A DNA stretch of 64,000 bases from an uncultured Eubacteriales bacterium (GCA_900551295.1 URVJ01000005.1:1-64000), one strand, 5' to 3'. Counted from the first letter of the stretch, positions 25,958-35,086 are shown. Made by a program: numbers and translations. The notes: a model not told the origin generated them from the letters alone.

Positions 25958-28900
25958 ATGACAACAAAGACTAAAATAAGCAATTTTGCAAAGGACATCG
26001 GCGTAAAGAGCAAGGACATCGTCGAGCTTTTAAAGGAAAACGGAATAGAGGGTAAGTCCACTTCGTCGGCTCTCGAACATGAAGAGCTCAACATAATTCT
26101 TCAGCATTATACGCTCGGCAGCAAGGTAGACGATCTCGGCGCATACCTTTCTTCAAAGAAACCCGAGCCTGCAAAGCCTGCCGAAAAAGCAGAGAAGAAA
26201 GAAGCAAAGCCTGAAAAGGCGGAAACTGCACCGGCTAAGGAAAATGCCGAGCCTGCGGCTCCTGCTGCTGAAACAAAAAATGCTGAAATCATAGAAGAAA
26301 AGCAGCCTGCGCAGCCGGTAAAGGCAGAAACGGAAACCGCAAAACCATCGTCAGAGAACGAAAAAGGTGAAATAAAGCCGCAGGACGTTTCTCAGAATAC
26401 TCAAAAGACCGCATTTGCCGATAAAAAGACTGCTGTATCCGACGAACGCAGACCTCAGAATAACGGCGGTGATTTCAGACGTCCGAACGACCGTCCCGAC
26501 AGATTCCAGAATAACCGTTTCGGCACGCAGCAGAACGCTCAGAACGGCGGATTTGCGCAGAACCGTCCGTCAAGAGACGGATACTCCCAGAATATCGGAG
26601 CTGCAAATAATAACGGTCAGTTCCAGCAGAGAAGACCGTTCGATCCCAACAGAAAACCTCCGTTCGGTCAGCAGCAGAGAACGGGATTCGGTGCTAATCC
26701 GAGATTCGGCAATAATAATGCCGCACCCGGACAGCTTTCTGAACGCCAGCTTGAAAAGCAGATAAGCAAAATTTCAAAAGAGGGTGCGCAGCTTGCAAAG
26801 CAGGACGGCAGACCTGTCGAGCATTACCCTAAGTTTGATAAAAACGATAAATTCGATAAGTATACAAATGTCAAATTCACCAAGGACGGATTTGTAAACG
26901 TCGAACAGCCCGGAGCAAATAAAGCGCCGTCAAAGCCTAAGTTCCAGAAGAATAATTTCTACGGTCAGAACCGTGATAAGGACGAGGATTCGCAGTCGGT
27001 TCGCCAGCCCAGCTTAAAACCCGTATTCGATAAGGACGGACATATAAGAAGCCGTTACGCAGGTACAAGAATAGAGGGCGCGGCTCCTGCCGTTGACAGC
27101 GAAGGAAAAGTAGTTGTCGATATCCGTACAAGCGAGGTCGACCTCTCAAAGTACGATGAAAGACTTGATAACCTTGTTCCGGACGCACTCAATAACGAAA
27201 GAGCGCCCAAGTCTGCCAAGAAAAAACCGCAGAACGGTGTTCAGAAGGGCGTCGGCGGCAGAATTAACCGTAACGAAGCCGCAGCCCGTGACTTTATGCC
27301 CGCGGCAAACGGCAAAAACAGACGCGGTAAGCAGAATAAGAACTCCGCACCCGCAGAACCCGTAAAGAAGTTTACGGGACCGATAACACTGCCCGAAGAG
27401 ATAATGATCTCCGACCTTGCGGCAAAGCTCAAGATTACAACCGGCGAAGTTATAAAGAAACTCCTTGCAATGGGACTCGGTATGGACGCAGTCGGCGCAA
27501 ATAAGATGGTAGATTACGATACCGCATATCTGCTTGCAGACGAACTCGGAATAGCTGCCGAAAAGGAAGTTGTGCTTTCAATCGAAGATAAGCTGTTCGC
27601 AGAGGACGAAAAGGAAGAATCCGCCGAAAATCTTGTGCCGAGAAGCCCTGTTGTCTGCGTAATGGGACACGTTGACCACGGTAAGACTTCACTTCTTGAC
27701 GCAATCAGACACACGAATGTAACTGCCGGAGAGGCGGGCGGTATAACGCAGCATATCGGTGCATACAGAGTGCATATAAACGACCGCGATATTACATTCC
27801 TCGATACCCCCGGTCATGAAGCGTTCACCGCAATGCGCGCAAGAGGCGCACAGGCAACCGATATAGCAATACTTGTCGTAGCCGCAGACGACGGTATCAT
27901 GCCGCAGACCATAGAGGCTATTAATCATGCAAAGGCTGCCGGAGTAACGGTAATTGTCGCTATAAATAAAATTGATAAACCCGGCGCAAATATTGAGGCG
28001 GTAAAGCAGAACCTTACAACATACGACCTTATTCCCGAAGAGTGGGGCGGCGATACCATATGCGTGCCTGTCTCGGCACTCAAACGCCAGGGTATTGAAG
28101 AACTGCTTGAAATGGTACTTCTTGTCGCAGACATGAAAGAACTCAAAGCAAATCCCAACTGTGCGGCAAAGGGTATTGTTATAGAGGCAAAGCTTGATAA
28201 GGGCAGAGGACCTGTCGCAACAGTCCTTGTACAGAGCGGAACGCTCCACAGAGGCGATGTTGTAATCGCAGGTACGGCTGTCGGACACGTAAGAGCAATG
28301 ACAGACTATACGGGACGTTCCGTAAAGGAAGCCGGACCTTCCGTCCCCGTTGAACTTACGGGTCTTTCCGAGGCTCCCGAAGGCGGCGACGAATTCAGAG
28401 TCGTTGCAGATGAGAGAATGGCTAAAGAGCTTGTTGAACAGAGAAAGGCAAGGGCTAAGGAAGAAGTATTCAAGGCTAATGCTAAAGTATCGCTTGATAC
28501 TCTCTTTGACAGAATGTCAGAGGGCGTAAAGGATCTTGCGATTATCGTAAAGGCTGACGTACAAGGTTCTGCCGAGGCAGTCAAGGCGTCTCTCGAAAAG
28601 CTCTCCAATGACGAAGTAAGAGTCAAGGTAATACATTCCGCAACAGGCGGTATTACCGAAAGCGACGTAATGCTCGCGTCCGCGTCCAATGCAATTATCG
28701 TAGGATTTAACGTAAGACCCGATAAGAACGCTATGGATTCCGCAGAGGCTCAGAATGTCGATATAAGAACCTACCGCGTTATTTATGAGTGTATTGAAGA
28801 GATAACCGCGGCTATAAACGGTATGCTCGATCCCGAATTCAAAGAGGTCGTTCTCGGTCACGCACAGGTAAGAAAGACTATCCATGTCCCGGGTATCGGA

Positions 28901-29140
28901 TTTGTAGCTGGTTCGTATGTTCAGGACGGCAAGATTCTGCGTTCTTCGCAGATAAGAGTTGTCCGCGACGGCGTGGTTATCTTTGAAGATAAGATAGCAT
29001 CTCTCAGACGTTTCAAGGACGACGTAAAGGAAGTAGCTCAGGGCTATGAATGCGGTATCGCGCTTGAAAGATTCAATGACATTAAGGAAAACGACATTCT
29101 CGAAGCTTTCATAATGGAAGAAGTTAAACGCAGTATCTGA
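25958..29140 (+). CDS. infB: Translation initiation factor IF-2
   Basis: 1060-residue GTPase that brings initiator tRNA to the 30S subunit. Order: N-terminal IF2_N domain (about 5-55, ISNFAKDIGVKSKDIVELLK), a long disordered part (about 70-470) first Ala/Glu/Lys-rich and then Gln/Asn/Arg/Phe-rich (RPNDRPDRFQNNRFGTQQN), a second IF2_N (about 475-525), the G domain (about 560-735; GHVDHGKT, DTPGHEAF, NKIDKP), then domains II, III and the tRNA-binding C2. The ATG at 25958 follows GGAGGTGCAGCAGTAAT. The spacer is long even for Firmicutes IF-2 (B. subtilis 716 residues). Confidence 0.97.
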   Translation: MTTKTKISNFAKDIGVKSKDIVELLKENGIEGKSTSSALEHEELNIILQHYTLGSKVDDLGAYLSSKKPEPAKPAEKAEKKEAKPEKAETAPAKENAEPAAPAAETKNAEIIEEKQPAQPVKAETETAKPSSENEKGEIKPQDVSQNTQKTAFADKKTAVSDERRPQNNGGDFRRPNDRPDRFQNNRFGTQQNAQNGGFAQNRPSRDGYSQNIGAANNNGQFQQRRPFDPNRKPPFGQQQRTGFGANPRFGNNNAAPGQLSERQLEKQISKISKEGAQLAKQDGRPVEHYPKFDKNDKFDKYTNVKFTKDGFVNVEQPGANKAPSKPKFQKNNFYGQNRDKDEDSQSVRQPSLKPVFDKDGHIRSRYAGTRIEGAAPAVDSEGKVVVDIRTSEVDLSKYDERLDNLVPDALNNERAPKSAKKKPQNGVQKGVGGRINRNEAAARDFMPAANGKNRRGKQNKNSAPAEPVKKFTGPITLPEEIMISDLAAKLKITTGEVIKKLLAMGLGMDAVGANKMVDYDTAYLLADELGIAAEKEVVLSIEDKLFAEDEKEESAENLVPRSPVVCVMGHVDHGKTSLLDAIRHTNVTAGEAGGITQHIGAYRVHINDRDITFLDTPGHEAFTAMRARGAQATDIAILVVAADDGIMPQTIEAINHAKAAGVTVIVAINKIDKPGANIEAVKQNLTTYDLIPEEWGGDTICVPVSALKRQGIEELLEMVLLVADMKELKANPNCAAKGIVIEAKLDKGRGPVATVLVQSGTLHRGDVVIAGTAVGHVRAMTDYTGRSVKEAGPSVPVELTGLSEAPEGGDEFRVVADERMAKELVEQRKARAKEEVFKANAKVSLDTLFDRMSEGVKDLAIIVKADVQGSAEAVKASLEKLSNDEVRVKVIHSATGGITESDVMLASASNAIIVGFNVRPDKNAMDSAEAQNVDIRTYRVIYECIEEITAAINGMLDPEFKEVVLGHAQVRKTIHVPGIGFVAGSYVQDGKILRSSQIRVVRDGVVIFEDKIASLRRFKDDVKEVAQGYECGIALERFNDIKENDILEAFIMEEVKRSI

Positions 29141-29174
29141 CGGATATAAACGTCGGAAAACGGAGGTGTAAATT

Positions 29175-29540
29175 ATGCCTTTGAAAAAGAAACCCACACA
29201 TTTCGCAAGCCGCGTAAACGAAGAAATTGCGCGTGAGCTTATGTATATACTCAAGGACGTAAAAGATCCGAGAGTATCCAAAGCCTTTATCAGCGTGACG
29301 CGTACCGAAACCACAGCCGACCTCAAGTATTGTAAGGTCTATTACAGTACAATGAATGCAGATGAAAAGGAAGTCAAGAACGGACTTAAATCGGCGCTCG
29401 GCTTTATACGCCATGAACTGTCCGAAAGACTGGATCTGAGAAACACTCCCGAACTTGTCTTTATTCATGACGGCGGTATGGAACACGGCGCAAAAATAGC
29501 GCAGATATTGAAAGATATCGATAAGGGAACAGAAGAATAA
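29175..29540 (+). CDS. rbfA: Ribosome-binding factor A
   Basis: 121-residue RbfA, a KH-fold cold-shock factor for 16S maturation. Motifs: RVNEEIARELMYILKDVKDP and TPELVFIHDGGMEHG. GGAGGTG precedes the ATG. Last gene before the operon terminator. Confidence 0.95.
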   Translation: MPLKKKPTHFASRVNEEIARELMYILKDVKDPRVSKAFISVTRTETTADLKYCKVYYSTMNADEKEVKNGLKSALGFIRHELSERLDLRNTPELVFIHDGGMEHGAKIAQILKDIDKGTEE

Positions 29541-29553
29541 TTTAAAAAGTGCA

Positions 29554-29593
29554 ACGGGGCATCGTAATTTTCGGTGTCCCGTATTTTTTTTTT
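29554..29593 (+). terminator. Terminator of the nusA-infB operon
   Basis: 11-bp stem (29554-29564 with 29572-29582, two G-U pairs) followed by A and about ten T. Confidence 0.9.
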
Positions 29594-29643
29594 GCTTACA
29601 GTTATTTAACACGTTTTGCGCTGCCCTTTGTGCAAAGAGACTA

Positions 29644-29672
29644 TTGACAGTAAAAGCGAATTTTAGTATAAT
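29644..29672 (+). promoter_or_regulatory. Promoter of the hydratase-icd operon
   Basis: Full consensus TTGACA (29644-29649), 17-bp spacer, TATAAT (29667-29672). Confidence 0.88.
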
Positions 29673-29703
29673 TATATATATGTTTTTTAGTGGAGGTAAA
29701 CTG

Positions 29704-31944
29704 ATGATAACGCTCAGAAAAGAGGGAATATACCTCGTAAACGGCGTTCCGGCAGAAAGCAGCGGCGTTCCGAAAGAAGAGGCTAAAAAGGGAACGATCT
29801 GCTATTCCGTCATGAATGCGCATAACAGCTCAAAGGACGAAAATCTCATGCGTATAAAGTTCGACGCACTCGTGTCGCATGATATAACATATGTCGGAAT
29901 AATACAGACCGCACGCGCAAGCGGACTTAAAGAATTTCCCTTGCCGTATGCCATGACAAACTGCCATAACAGCCTTTGCGCCGTCGGCGGAACAATAAAT
30001 GAAGACGACCATGTTTTCGGTTTGTCAGCTGCCAAAAAGTACGGCGGAATATATGTCCCGGCAAATATGAGCGTAATACATTCCTATGCTAGAGAAGAGC
30101 TTGCAAAATGCGGCGGAATGATTCTCGGTTCTGACAGCCATACACGTTACGGCGCACTCGGAACAATGGGTGTGGGCGAGGGCGGTCCGGAACTTGTAAA
30201 ACAGCTCCTTAAAAATACTTATGACGTAAAAACTCCCGAAGTCGTGCTTGTTTACCTTACAGGAAAACCCAAGAAAGGTATAGGACCTCACGATATAGCG
30301 CTTGCACTTGTAAAGGCGACCTTTGCAAACGGCTTTGTCAAGAATAAGGTGCTTGAATTTGCAGGTCCCGGCGTAAAGGAGCTGCCTATCGACTTCAGAA
30401 ACGGCATTGACGTAATGACAACCGAAACCACCTGCCTTTCGTCGATATGGGAAACAGATGATACCGTTAAGAAGTTCTATGAAACACATAAGCGTCCCGA
30501 CGCATATAAGGAGCTTAAACCTGCAGATGTCGCTTATTATGACAGTATGATCACGGTTGACCTTGATAAAGCGGAATCCATGATTGCACTTCCGTTTCAC
30601 CCGTCAAATGCCTATACAATACATGAATTCAACGCAAACGCAAAGGAAATACTTGCAGGAGTTGAGGCAGAGGCAGCCGAAAAGTTCAAAAACGCAAAAT
30701 ATGACCTTGTTTCAAAGGTTAAGGAAGGAAAAGTTTACGCAAGCCAGGGTATAATCGCAGGCTGTGCCGGAGGACTTTTCGACAATATAGACGAGGCAGC
30801 TGCAATACTTGACGGAAAGTCTACCGGAAACGGATATTTTTCGCTTTCTGTCTATCCGACAAGCGTTCCCGTAAACCTCGAACTTACAAAGATCGGCGCA
30901 AGTTCAAAACTGCTTGAAGCAGGCGCACTTATAAAACCGTCGTTCTGCGGTCCATGTTTCGGTGCTGGCGATGTTCCGGCAAATAACGGACTTTCGCTGC
31001 GTCATACAACAAGAAACTTTCCTAACCGCGAAGGTTCAAAGCCGGGCGAGGGACAGATATGCGGAGTTGCGCTTATGGACGCGAGAAGTATTGCCGCAAC
31101 CGCAGCAAACGGCGGTGTAATCACTGCCGCAACAGACGTCGATTACGACTATACGCCTCATGAATATCATTTCGATAAGACTGTGTACGAGCACAGACTC
31201 TATTACGGCTACGGCAAGGCTGATCCTGACGCCGAACTTATCCTCGGTCCGAATATCACCGACTGGCCCAAAATGTACGAGCTTTCAGATAATCTGCTTG
31301 TTGAACTTTGCGCCGTTATAAGAGATCCCGTTACCACAACGGACGAGCTTATACCATCGGGTGAGACTTCATCTTACCGCAGCAATCCGCTAAGACTTTC
31401 GGAATTTGCTCTTTCAAGACGCGTTCCCGAATATGTTGCACGCAGCAAGAATGTAAGTAAGGACGAAAACGACAGAAGACAAGGAATTGTTTCGGATAAA
31501 CTTAAAAATGTGCTTTCAAAACTCGGAAACGCAGATGAGCTTGCAAAAAATACACAGTTCGGCTCATGCGTGTTTGCGAATAAGCCCGGCGACGGATCGG
31601 CAAGAGAACAGGCGGCGTCGTGTCAGAAAGTTCTCGGCGGATTTGCAAATATCTGCTATGAATTTGCGACCAAGCGTTACAGAAGCAACTGTATAAACTG
31701 GGGCATATTGCCGTTTACTCTCGATAAAGACGAAAAGTTCGATTATAACGAGGGCGACTTTGTGTTCGTACCCAATGTAAGAAAGCTTGTAGAGAGCAAG
31801 GCTGAAGATTTTGACGCAAAGGTAGTAAGAAAAGACGGCACTGTGTCCGACTGTAAACTGTATGTAAAAGGACTTACCGACGACGAAAAGGAAATAATCC
31901 TCGACGGCTGCCTTATGAACTATTACGCAAAGCATAATAACTGA
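29704..31944 (+). CDS. Aconitase-family hydratase
   Basis: 746-residue member of the aconitase superfamily with a 4Fe-4S cluster. Cluster ligands are Cys in IAGCAGGLFDN (about residue 352) and SFCGPCFGAGD (about 413 and 416). Substrate-side motifs are GSDSHTRYGALG and HDIALALVKA. It should interconvert citrate and isocitrate, since the next gene is isocitrate dehydrogenase 17 bases downstream; the family is often labelled only 'hydratase', so another hydroxyacid cannot be excluded. The ATG at 29704 has TGGAGGTAA upstream. No citrate synthase lies here. Confidence 0.85.
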   Translation: MITLRKEGIYLVNGVPAESSGVPKEEAKKGTICYSVMNAHNSSKDENLMRIKFDALVSHDITYVGIIQTARASGLKEFPLPYAMTNCHNSLCAVGGTINEDDHVFGLSAAKKYGGIYVPANMSVIHSYAREELAKCGGMILGSDSHTRYGALGTMGVGEGGPELVKQLLKNTYDVKTPEVVLVYLTGKPKKGIGPHDIALALVKATFANGFVKNKVLEFAGPGVKELPIDFRNGIDVMTTETTCLSSIWETDDTVKKFYETHKRPDAYKELKPADVAYYDSMITVDLDKAESMIALPFHPSNAYTIHEFNANAKEILAGVEAEAAEKFKNAKYDLVSKVKEGKVYASQGIIAGCAGGLFDNIDEAAAILDGKSTGNGYFSLSVYPTSVPVNLELTKIGASSKLLEAGALIKPSFCGPCFGAGDVPANNGLSLRHTTRNFPNREGSKPGEGQICGVALMDARSIAATAANGGVITAATDVDYDYTPHEYHFDKTVYEHRLYYGYGKADPDAELILGPNITDWPKMYELSDNLLVELCAVIRDPVTTTDELIPSGETSSYRSNPLRLSEFALSRRVPEYVARSKNVSKDENDRRQGIVSDKLKNVLSKLGNADELAKNTQFGSCVFANKPGDGSAREQAASCQKVLGGFANICYEFATKRYRSNCINWGILPFTLDKDEKFDYNEGDFVFVPNVRKLVESKAEDFDAKVVRKDGTVSDCKLYVKGLTDDEKEIILDGCLMNYYAKHNN

Positions 31945-31961
31945 AAAACGGGGTGAGTTTA

Positions 31962-33167
31962 ATGAGCAAAATACTTATGAAAACGCCGCTTGTCGAGATG
32001 GACGGCGACGAAATGACAAGAATTATCTGGAAGATGATAAAGGACGAACTGCTGACGCCTTTCGTCGAACTGAAAACCGAGTATTATGACCTCGGACTTC
32101 CTGAAAGAGATAAGACAGACGATAAAGTGACATATGACGCAAGCTATGCGACAAAAAAGTACGGCGTTGCGGTCAAGTGCGCGACAATTACGCCAAATGC
32201 GCAGCGCGTTGAGGAATATAAGCTTAAAGAAATGTGGAAAAGCCCTAACGGCACTATCCGCGCAATTCTTGACGGTACCGTTTTCCGCGCACCGATTTTG
32301 ATTGACAGTATAAAGCCTGCGGTGCGTAACTGGAAAAAGCCGATAACCATTGCAAGACACGCATACGGCGATGTATATAAGGCGACTGAAATGAGAGTGC
32401 CCGAAGGCAAAGCCGAGCTTGTTTTCACCGATAAGAACGGCAATGAAACAAGAAATACCATATACGATTTTGAGTGTCCCGGAGTTGTTCAGGGACAGTA
32501 TAACAAGGACAGCTCGATAAAGGCGTTCGCACATTCCTGCTTTAAGTACGCAATAGATACAAAACAGGATCTGTGGTTTTCGACCAAGGATACCATAAGC
32601 AAGAAGTATGACCATACTTTCAAGGATATATTTGCTGAAATATATGAGAACGAGTATAAAGAACAGTTTGAAAAGCTCGGAATAGAGTATTTCTATACGC
32701 TTATAGACGACGCTGTTGCGCGTGTTATCAGAAGCGAGGGCGGATATATCTGGGCTTGCAAAAACTATGACGGCGATGTTATGAGCGATATGGTTTCCAC
32801 CGCGTTCGGCTCTCTTGCAATGATGACCAGCGTTCTCGTAAGTCCCGACGGAAATTATGAGTACGAGGCGGCTCACGGTACTGTAACCCGCCACTATTAC
32901 AGATATTTAAAGGGCGAGGAAACCTCCACAAACCCTATGGCAACCATTTACGCATGGAGCGGAGCTTTGAGAAAGCGCGGAGAACTCGACAGCCTGCCCG
33001 AACTTGTAAACTTTGCGGATAAGCTTGAAGAGGCTTGCATTGATACGCTGAACGACGGAATTATGACAAAGGATCTCGTAAACCTTGCGGAAGGCGTTAG
33101 AACCACTGCCGTAAATACCACTGAGTTTATAAAGGCTATAAGACAGCGCCTTGAAAAGAAGCTTTGA
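31962..33167 (+). CDS. icd: NADP-dependent isocitrate dehydrogenase, homodimeric eukaryotic-like type
   Basis: 401-residue decarboxylating isocitrate dehydrogenase. The sequence (VEMDGDEMTRIIWKMIK, KSPNGTIRAILDGTVFRAPI, IARHAYGDVYKA, AAHGTVTRHYYRYLKG) belongs to the type II dimer group that includes human IDH1, not to the E. coli Icd group. It converts isocitrate to 2-oxoglutarate, giving NADPH and the glutamate precursor. ATG at 31962 with GGGGTGAG upstream. Cotranscribed with the hydratase. Confidence 0.95.
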   Translation: MSKILMKTPLVEMDGDEMTRIIWKMIKDELLTPFVELKTEYYDLGLPERDKTDDKVTYDASYATKKYGVAVKCATITPNAQRVEEYKLKEMWKSPNGTIRAILDGTVFRAPILIDSIKPAVRNWKKPITIARHAYGDVYKATEMRVPEGKAELVFTDKNGNETRNTIYDFECPGVVQGQYNKDSSIKAFAHSCFKYAIDTKQDLWFSTKDTISKKYDHTFKDIFAEIYENEYKEQFEKLGIEYFYTLIDDAVARVIRSEGGYIWACKNYDGDVMSDMVSTAFGSLAMMTSVLVSPDGNYEYEAAHGTVTRHYYRYLKGEETSTNPMATIYAWSGALRKRGELDSLPELVNFADKLEEACIDTLNDGIMTKDLVNLAEGVRTTAVNTTEFIKAIRQRLEKKL

Positions 33168-33190
33168 TTAAAGCTAATTAAATAAATATC

Positions 33191-33226
33191 AGCAGACCGA
33201 GGAAAAATACCAAGGTCTGCTTTTTT
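33191..33226 (+). terminator. Terminator after icd
   Basis: 8-bp stem AGCAGACC/GGTCTGCT (33191-33198 with 33214-33221) running into six T. Confidence 0.85.
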
Positions 33227-33241
33227 GTACGTGTTTTAATG

Positions 33242-33682
33242 TTATCTCGTGTAGTTGGGGTTTACGCTGCCGCCCGCATTTCCTGCGTTTATACCGTTTG
33301 TGCCGTAAGCCGCAGAATTACGGGTACCGTTTGTGGAAGTTCCGGTCATGCCGTCGGTTTCGCCGACTGCGTTTCTGCCCATAATGTTGTTTACGCTGTT
33401 TCCGACAGTATCACCGCCGTTGACTGCGCCGTTCGGAATTCTTCCGGTGTAAGAACCTGCCTCGCCGGTGCCGTTTCTGCTGTATTTTGAATAGGTTGCA
33501 CCGCCTGACGCCGTTGTGCCTCTTGTAACGTCGTGTACAACATCGCGTCCCGCATCATAAAGGTCGCGTCCTGCGTCGGCGACGCCGTTTCTTACATCTG
33601 TTGCGGCTCTGCATGAGCATAAGAATACTGTCAGAGCTACAAGACAAGCAAGTATTATCTTTGAAAAAATATTATTTGACAT
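33242..33682 (-). CDS. Gly/Asn/Thr-rich small lipoprotein, unknown function
   Basis: 146-residue protein with a signal peptide ending in a lipobox (FLCSC, Cys about residue 24). The next 30 residues repeat a DAGRDLYDAGRDVV pattern that may form an amphipathic helix. The rest is low-complexity Gly/Asn/Thr/Ser with few hydrophobic residues, so it is probably disordered on the cell surface. I do not recognise a family. It lies alone between terminators; an inverted repeat GACCT/AGGTC sits about 40-50 bases before its start. Confidence 0.7.
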   Translation of the reverse strand: MSNNIFSKIILACLVALTVFLCSCRAATDVRNGVADAGRDLYDAGRDVVHDVTRGTTASGGATYSKYSRNGTGEAGSYTGRIPNGAVNGGDTVGNSVNNIMGRNAVGETDGMTGTSTNGTRNSAAYGTNGINAGNAGGSVNPNYTR

Positions 33683-33789
33683 TTTCTTTGTTCCTTTCGG
33701 TAAAATTACATTTTTATGACCTTTTGAGGTCTGTTTTTATTTTGTCTTTGAAAATGTCGAATATAAGCGGAAAATTTGTGCTGAAAAGT

Positions 33790-33823
33790 GTAAAAAGAAA
33801 AAGGACGGAAATAAATTCCGTCC
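33790..33823 (-). terminator. Terminator of the small P-loop gene
   Basis: Perfect 8-bp stem GGACGGAA/TTCCGTCC (33803-33810 with 33816-33823); on the minus strand it is followed by TTTTTCTTTTTAC. Confidence 0.82.
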
Positions 33824-33846
33824 CAAAGTTTTAAATTTTGATTTGC

Positions 33847-34257
33847 TTATGCAAGATACTTCTTTAAAGATTCAGGTATCTTTTCAACTTCTACGGAAGC
33901 CGTAAGAGTGAAGTTGATGTTTTCTTTCTCAAGCATGGGAACAACTGTGGTTGCAAACTTTTCAAAGCCTTCCATGTCGTTCTTGCAGATTTTGAGAGCG
34001 GAGTCTATAAAGAGGTCCGTTACGTCGTAATTTGCAGCGAGTATGCCGCAGATAAAGCCGTAAAGTTTTTCCCAGTCGTCAACACCGTAAACCGTGGTGT
34101 CAATAAGTCTGGTGTGATAATTTATTTCATGAATGAGCTTTGTGCCCTGTTCAATGCAGACAACATTTCCGGTTGTAGCCGTCTGAGCGGAGTTTACCAT
34201 TTCGATGAGATGCTTTGTTTTGCCGGAGCCTTTGAGACCTGCGAAGATTTTGAACAT
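33847..34257 (-). CDS. Small P-loop ATP-binding protein, function unknown
   Basis: 136-residue protein starting MFKIFAGLKGSGKTK, where GLKGSGKT is a Walker A loop at residues 6-13. A possible Walker B Asp is in DLFIDSALKI. It is too short for a motor or ABC ATPase; similar clostridial proteins are sometimes labelled PilT-like, without support for motility. The ATG at 34257 has AGGAGG 9 bases upstream; an upstream in-frame start at 34293 would leave that site inside the gene. Single gene with promoter 34318-34346. Confidence 0.75.
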   Translation of the reverse strand: MFKIFAGLKGSGKTKHLIEMVNSAQTATTGNVVCIEQGTKLIHEINYHTRLIDTTVYGVDDWEKLYGFICGILAANYDVTDLFIDSALKICKNDMEGFEKFATTVVPMLEKENINFTLTASVEVEKIPESLKKYLA

Positions 34258-34317
34258 AATAATTTTCCTCCTGTGCAGTATTTGCATCAACAAACAGTGT
34301 TTATTGATTTCACTTAT

Positions 34318-34346
34318 ATATTACACTATTTTGCCGGTAAAGTCAA
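34318..34346 (-). promoter_or_regulatory. Promoter of the small P-loop gene
   Basis: Minus strand: -35 TTGACT (plus 34341-34346), 17-bp spacer, -10 TAATAT (plus 34318-34323). Confidence 0.65.
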
Positions 34347-34392
34347 TAATATTCTGTTAATTATTTGCCGTTTTGCATACTTTATATAAAAA

Positions 34393-34590
34393 CTACTTTT
34401 GTTTGTAGTAAAGCATACAGTGGCAGTATCCTTCAAAATCGGGGTCTTTGATCTGATCGCGGAATTCCTTGCACATACATTTGTTGTCCTCGGTTTTTGC
34501 AATTCTGCACGGGCAGTATCCGCCCTTGGCTTTGAGTCCTTCCTTTACGGTTTTAACTATTTCCTTGTCGGGATTGAGAAGTATCTTCAT
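34393..34590 (-). CDS. Ferredoxin-thioredoxin reductase catalytic-subunit-like protein
   Basis: 65-residue protein with three Cys-x-Cys pairs: YCPCR, NKCMCKE and EGYCHCM. This is the FtrB pattern (PF02943), in which a 4Fe-4S cluster beside a disulfide passes ferredoxin electrons to thioredoxin. Spacing here is CPC-x9-CMC-x15-CHC, against CPC-x16-CPC-x8-CHC in plant and cyanobacterial FtrB. The ATG at 34590 is chosen because GGAGGAC lies 8 bases before it; an ATG at 34608 lies upstream of that site. It follows the thioredoxin gene by 31 bases, so the pair is likely electron donor and acceptor. No FtrA-like variable subunit is nearby. Confidence 0.8.
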   Translation of the reverse strand: MKILLNPDKEIVKTVKEGLKAKGGYCPCRIAKTEDNKCMCKEFRDQIKDPDFEGYCHCMLYYKQK

Positions 34591-34621
34591 AAAAATGTCC
34601 TCCGGCATTGTGCCGATAAGC

Positions 34622-34927
34622 TTATTTTATAAGCTCAAGAATTTCTTGCTTTGAAACAAGTCCTATCGACTTTTTAACGGCTTTGCCGTCCTTGAAAACG
34701 ATAAGCGTAGGTATTGACATAATGCTGAATTCGAGAGAAAGCTCGGCTTCTTCGTCAACGTTTATCTTTCCGACGTCAATATCGCTGTTTTCTTCGGCAA
34801 TCTCCGACACAATGGGCGATAGCATTTTGCACGGGCCGCACCAGCTTGCCCAGAAGTCGATGAGTACGGTTTTCTTGTTGTTTAAAACTTTTTCTTCAAA
34901 ATTGTCCTTTGTAATTGTATATTCCAT
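34622..34927 (-). CDS. trxA: Thioredoxin
   Basis: 101-residue thioredoxin with the active site FWASWCGPCK and the cis-Pro loop SIPTLIVF. Reduces protein disulfides in the cytoplasm. ATG at 34927 has AAGGAGG 8 bases upstream; a longer frame from 34993 lacks such a site. Cotranscribed with the FTR-like gene; a TrxB reductase gene is absent from this window. Confidence 0.95.
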   Translation of the reverse strand: MEYTITKDNFEEKVLNNKKTVLIDFWASWCGPCKMLSPIVSEIAEENSDIDVGKINVDEEAELSLEFSIMSIPTLIVFKDGKAVKKSIGLVSKQEILELIK

Positions 34928-35080
34928 TGCTTTTTTCCTCCTTGTAAACAGCTCTTTAAGTCTGTTTATAATATAAGTATACCACGTTTTCATATTTAAT
35001 CACCCAAACTTAGAAAAATAACTTGTAAATAATGTTTGTATATGCTGTGCGCAAACACAAATTTACGGAAAAACCGATAT

Positions 35081-35086
35081 TATAAT
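35081..35086 (+). promoter_or_regulatory. Possible -10 of the mgl operon
   Basis: TATAAT at 35081-35086 about 115 bases before mglB. No good -35 hexamer is spaced correctly, so an activator may be needed, or the site may be chance. No clear catabolite (cre) site was found. Confidence 0.35.

Noticed and set aside
30025..30600. 191-residue minus-strand frame opposite the hydratase gene
   Set aside because: Antisense shadow of a conserved gene.
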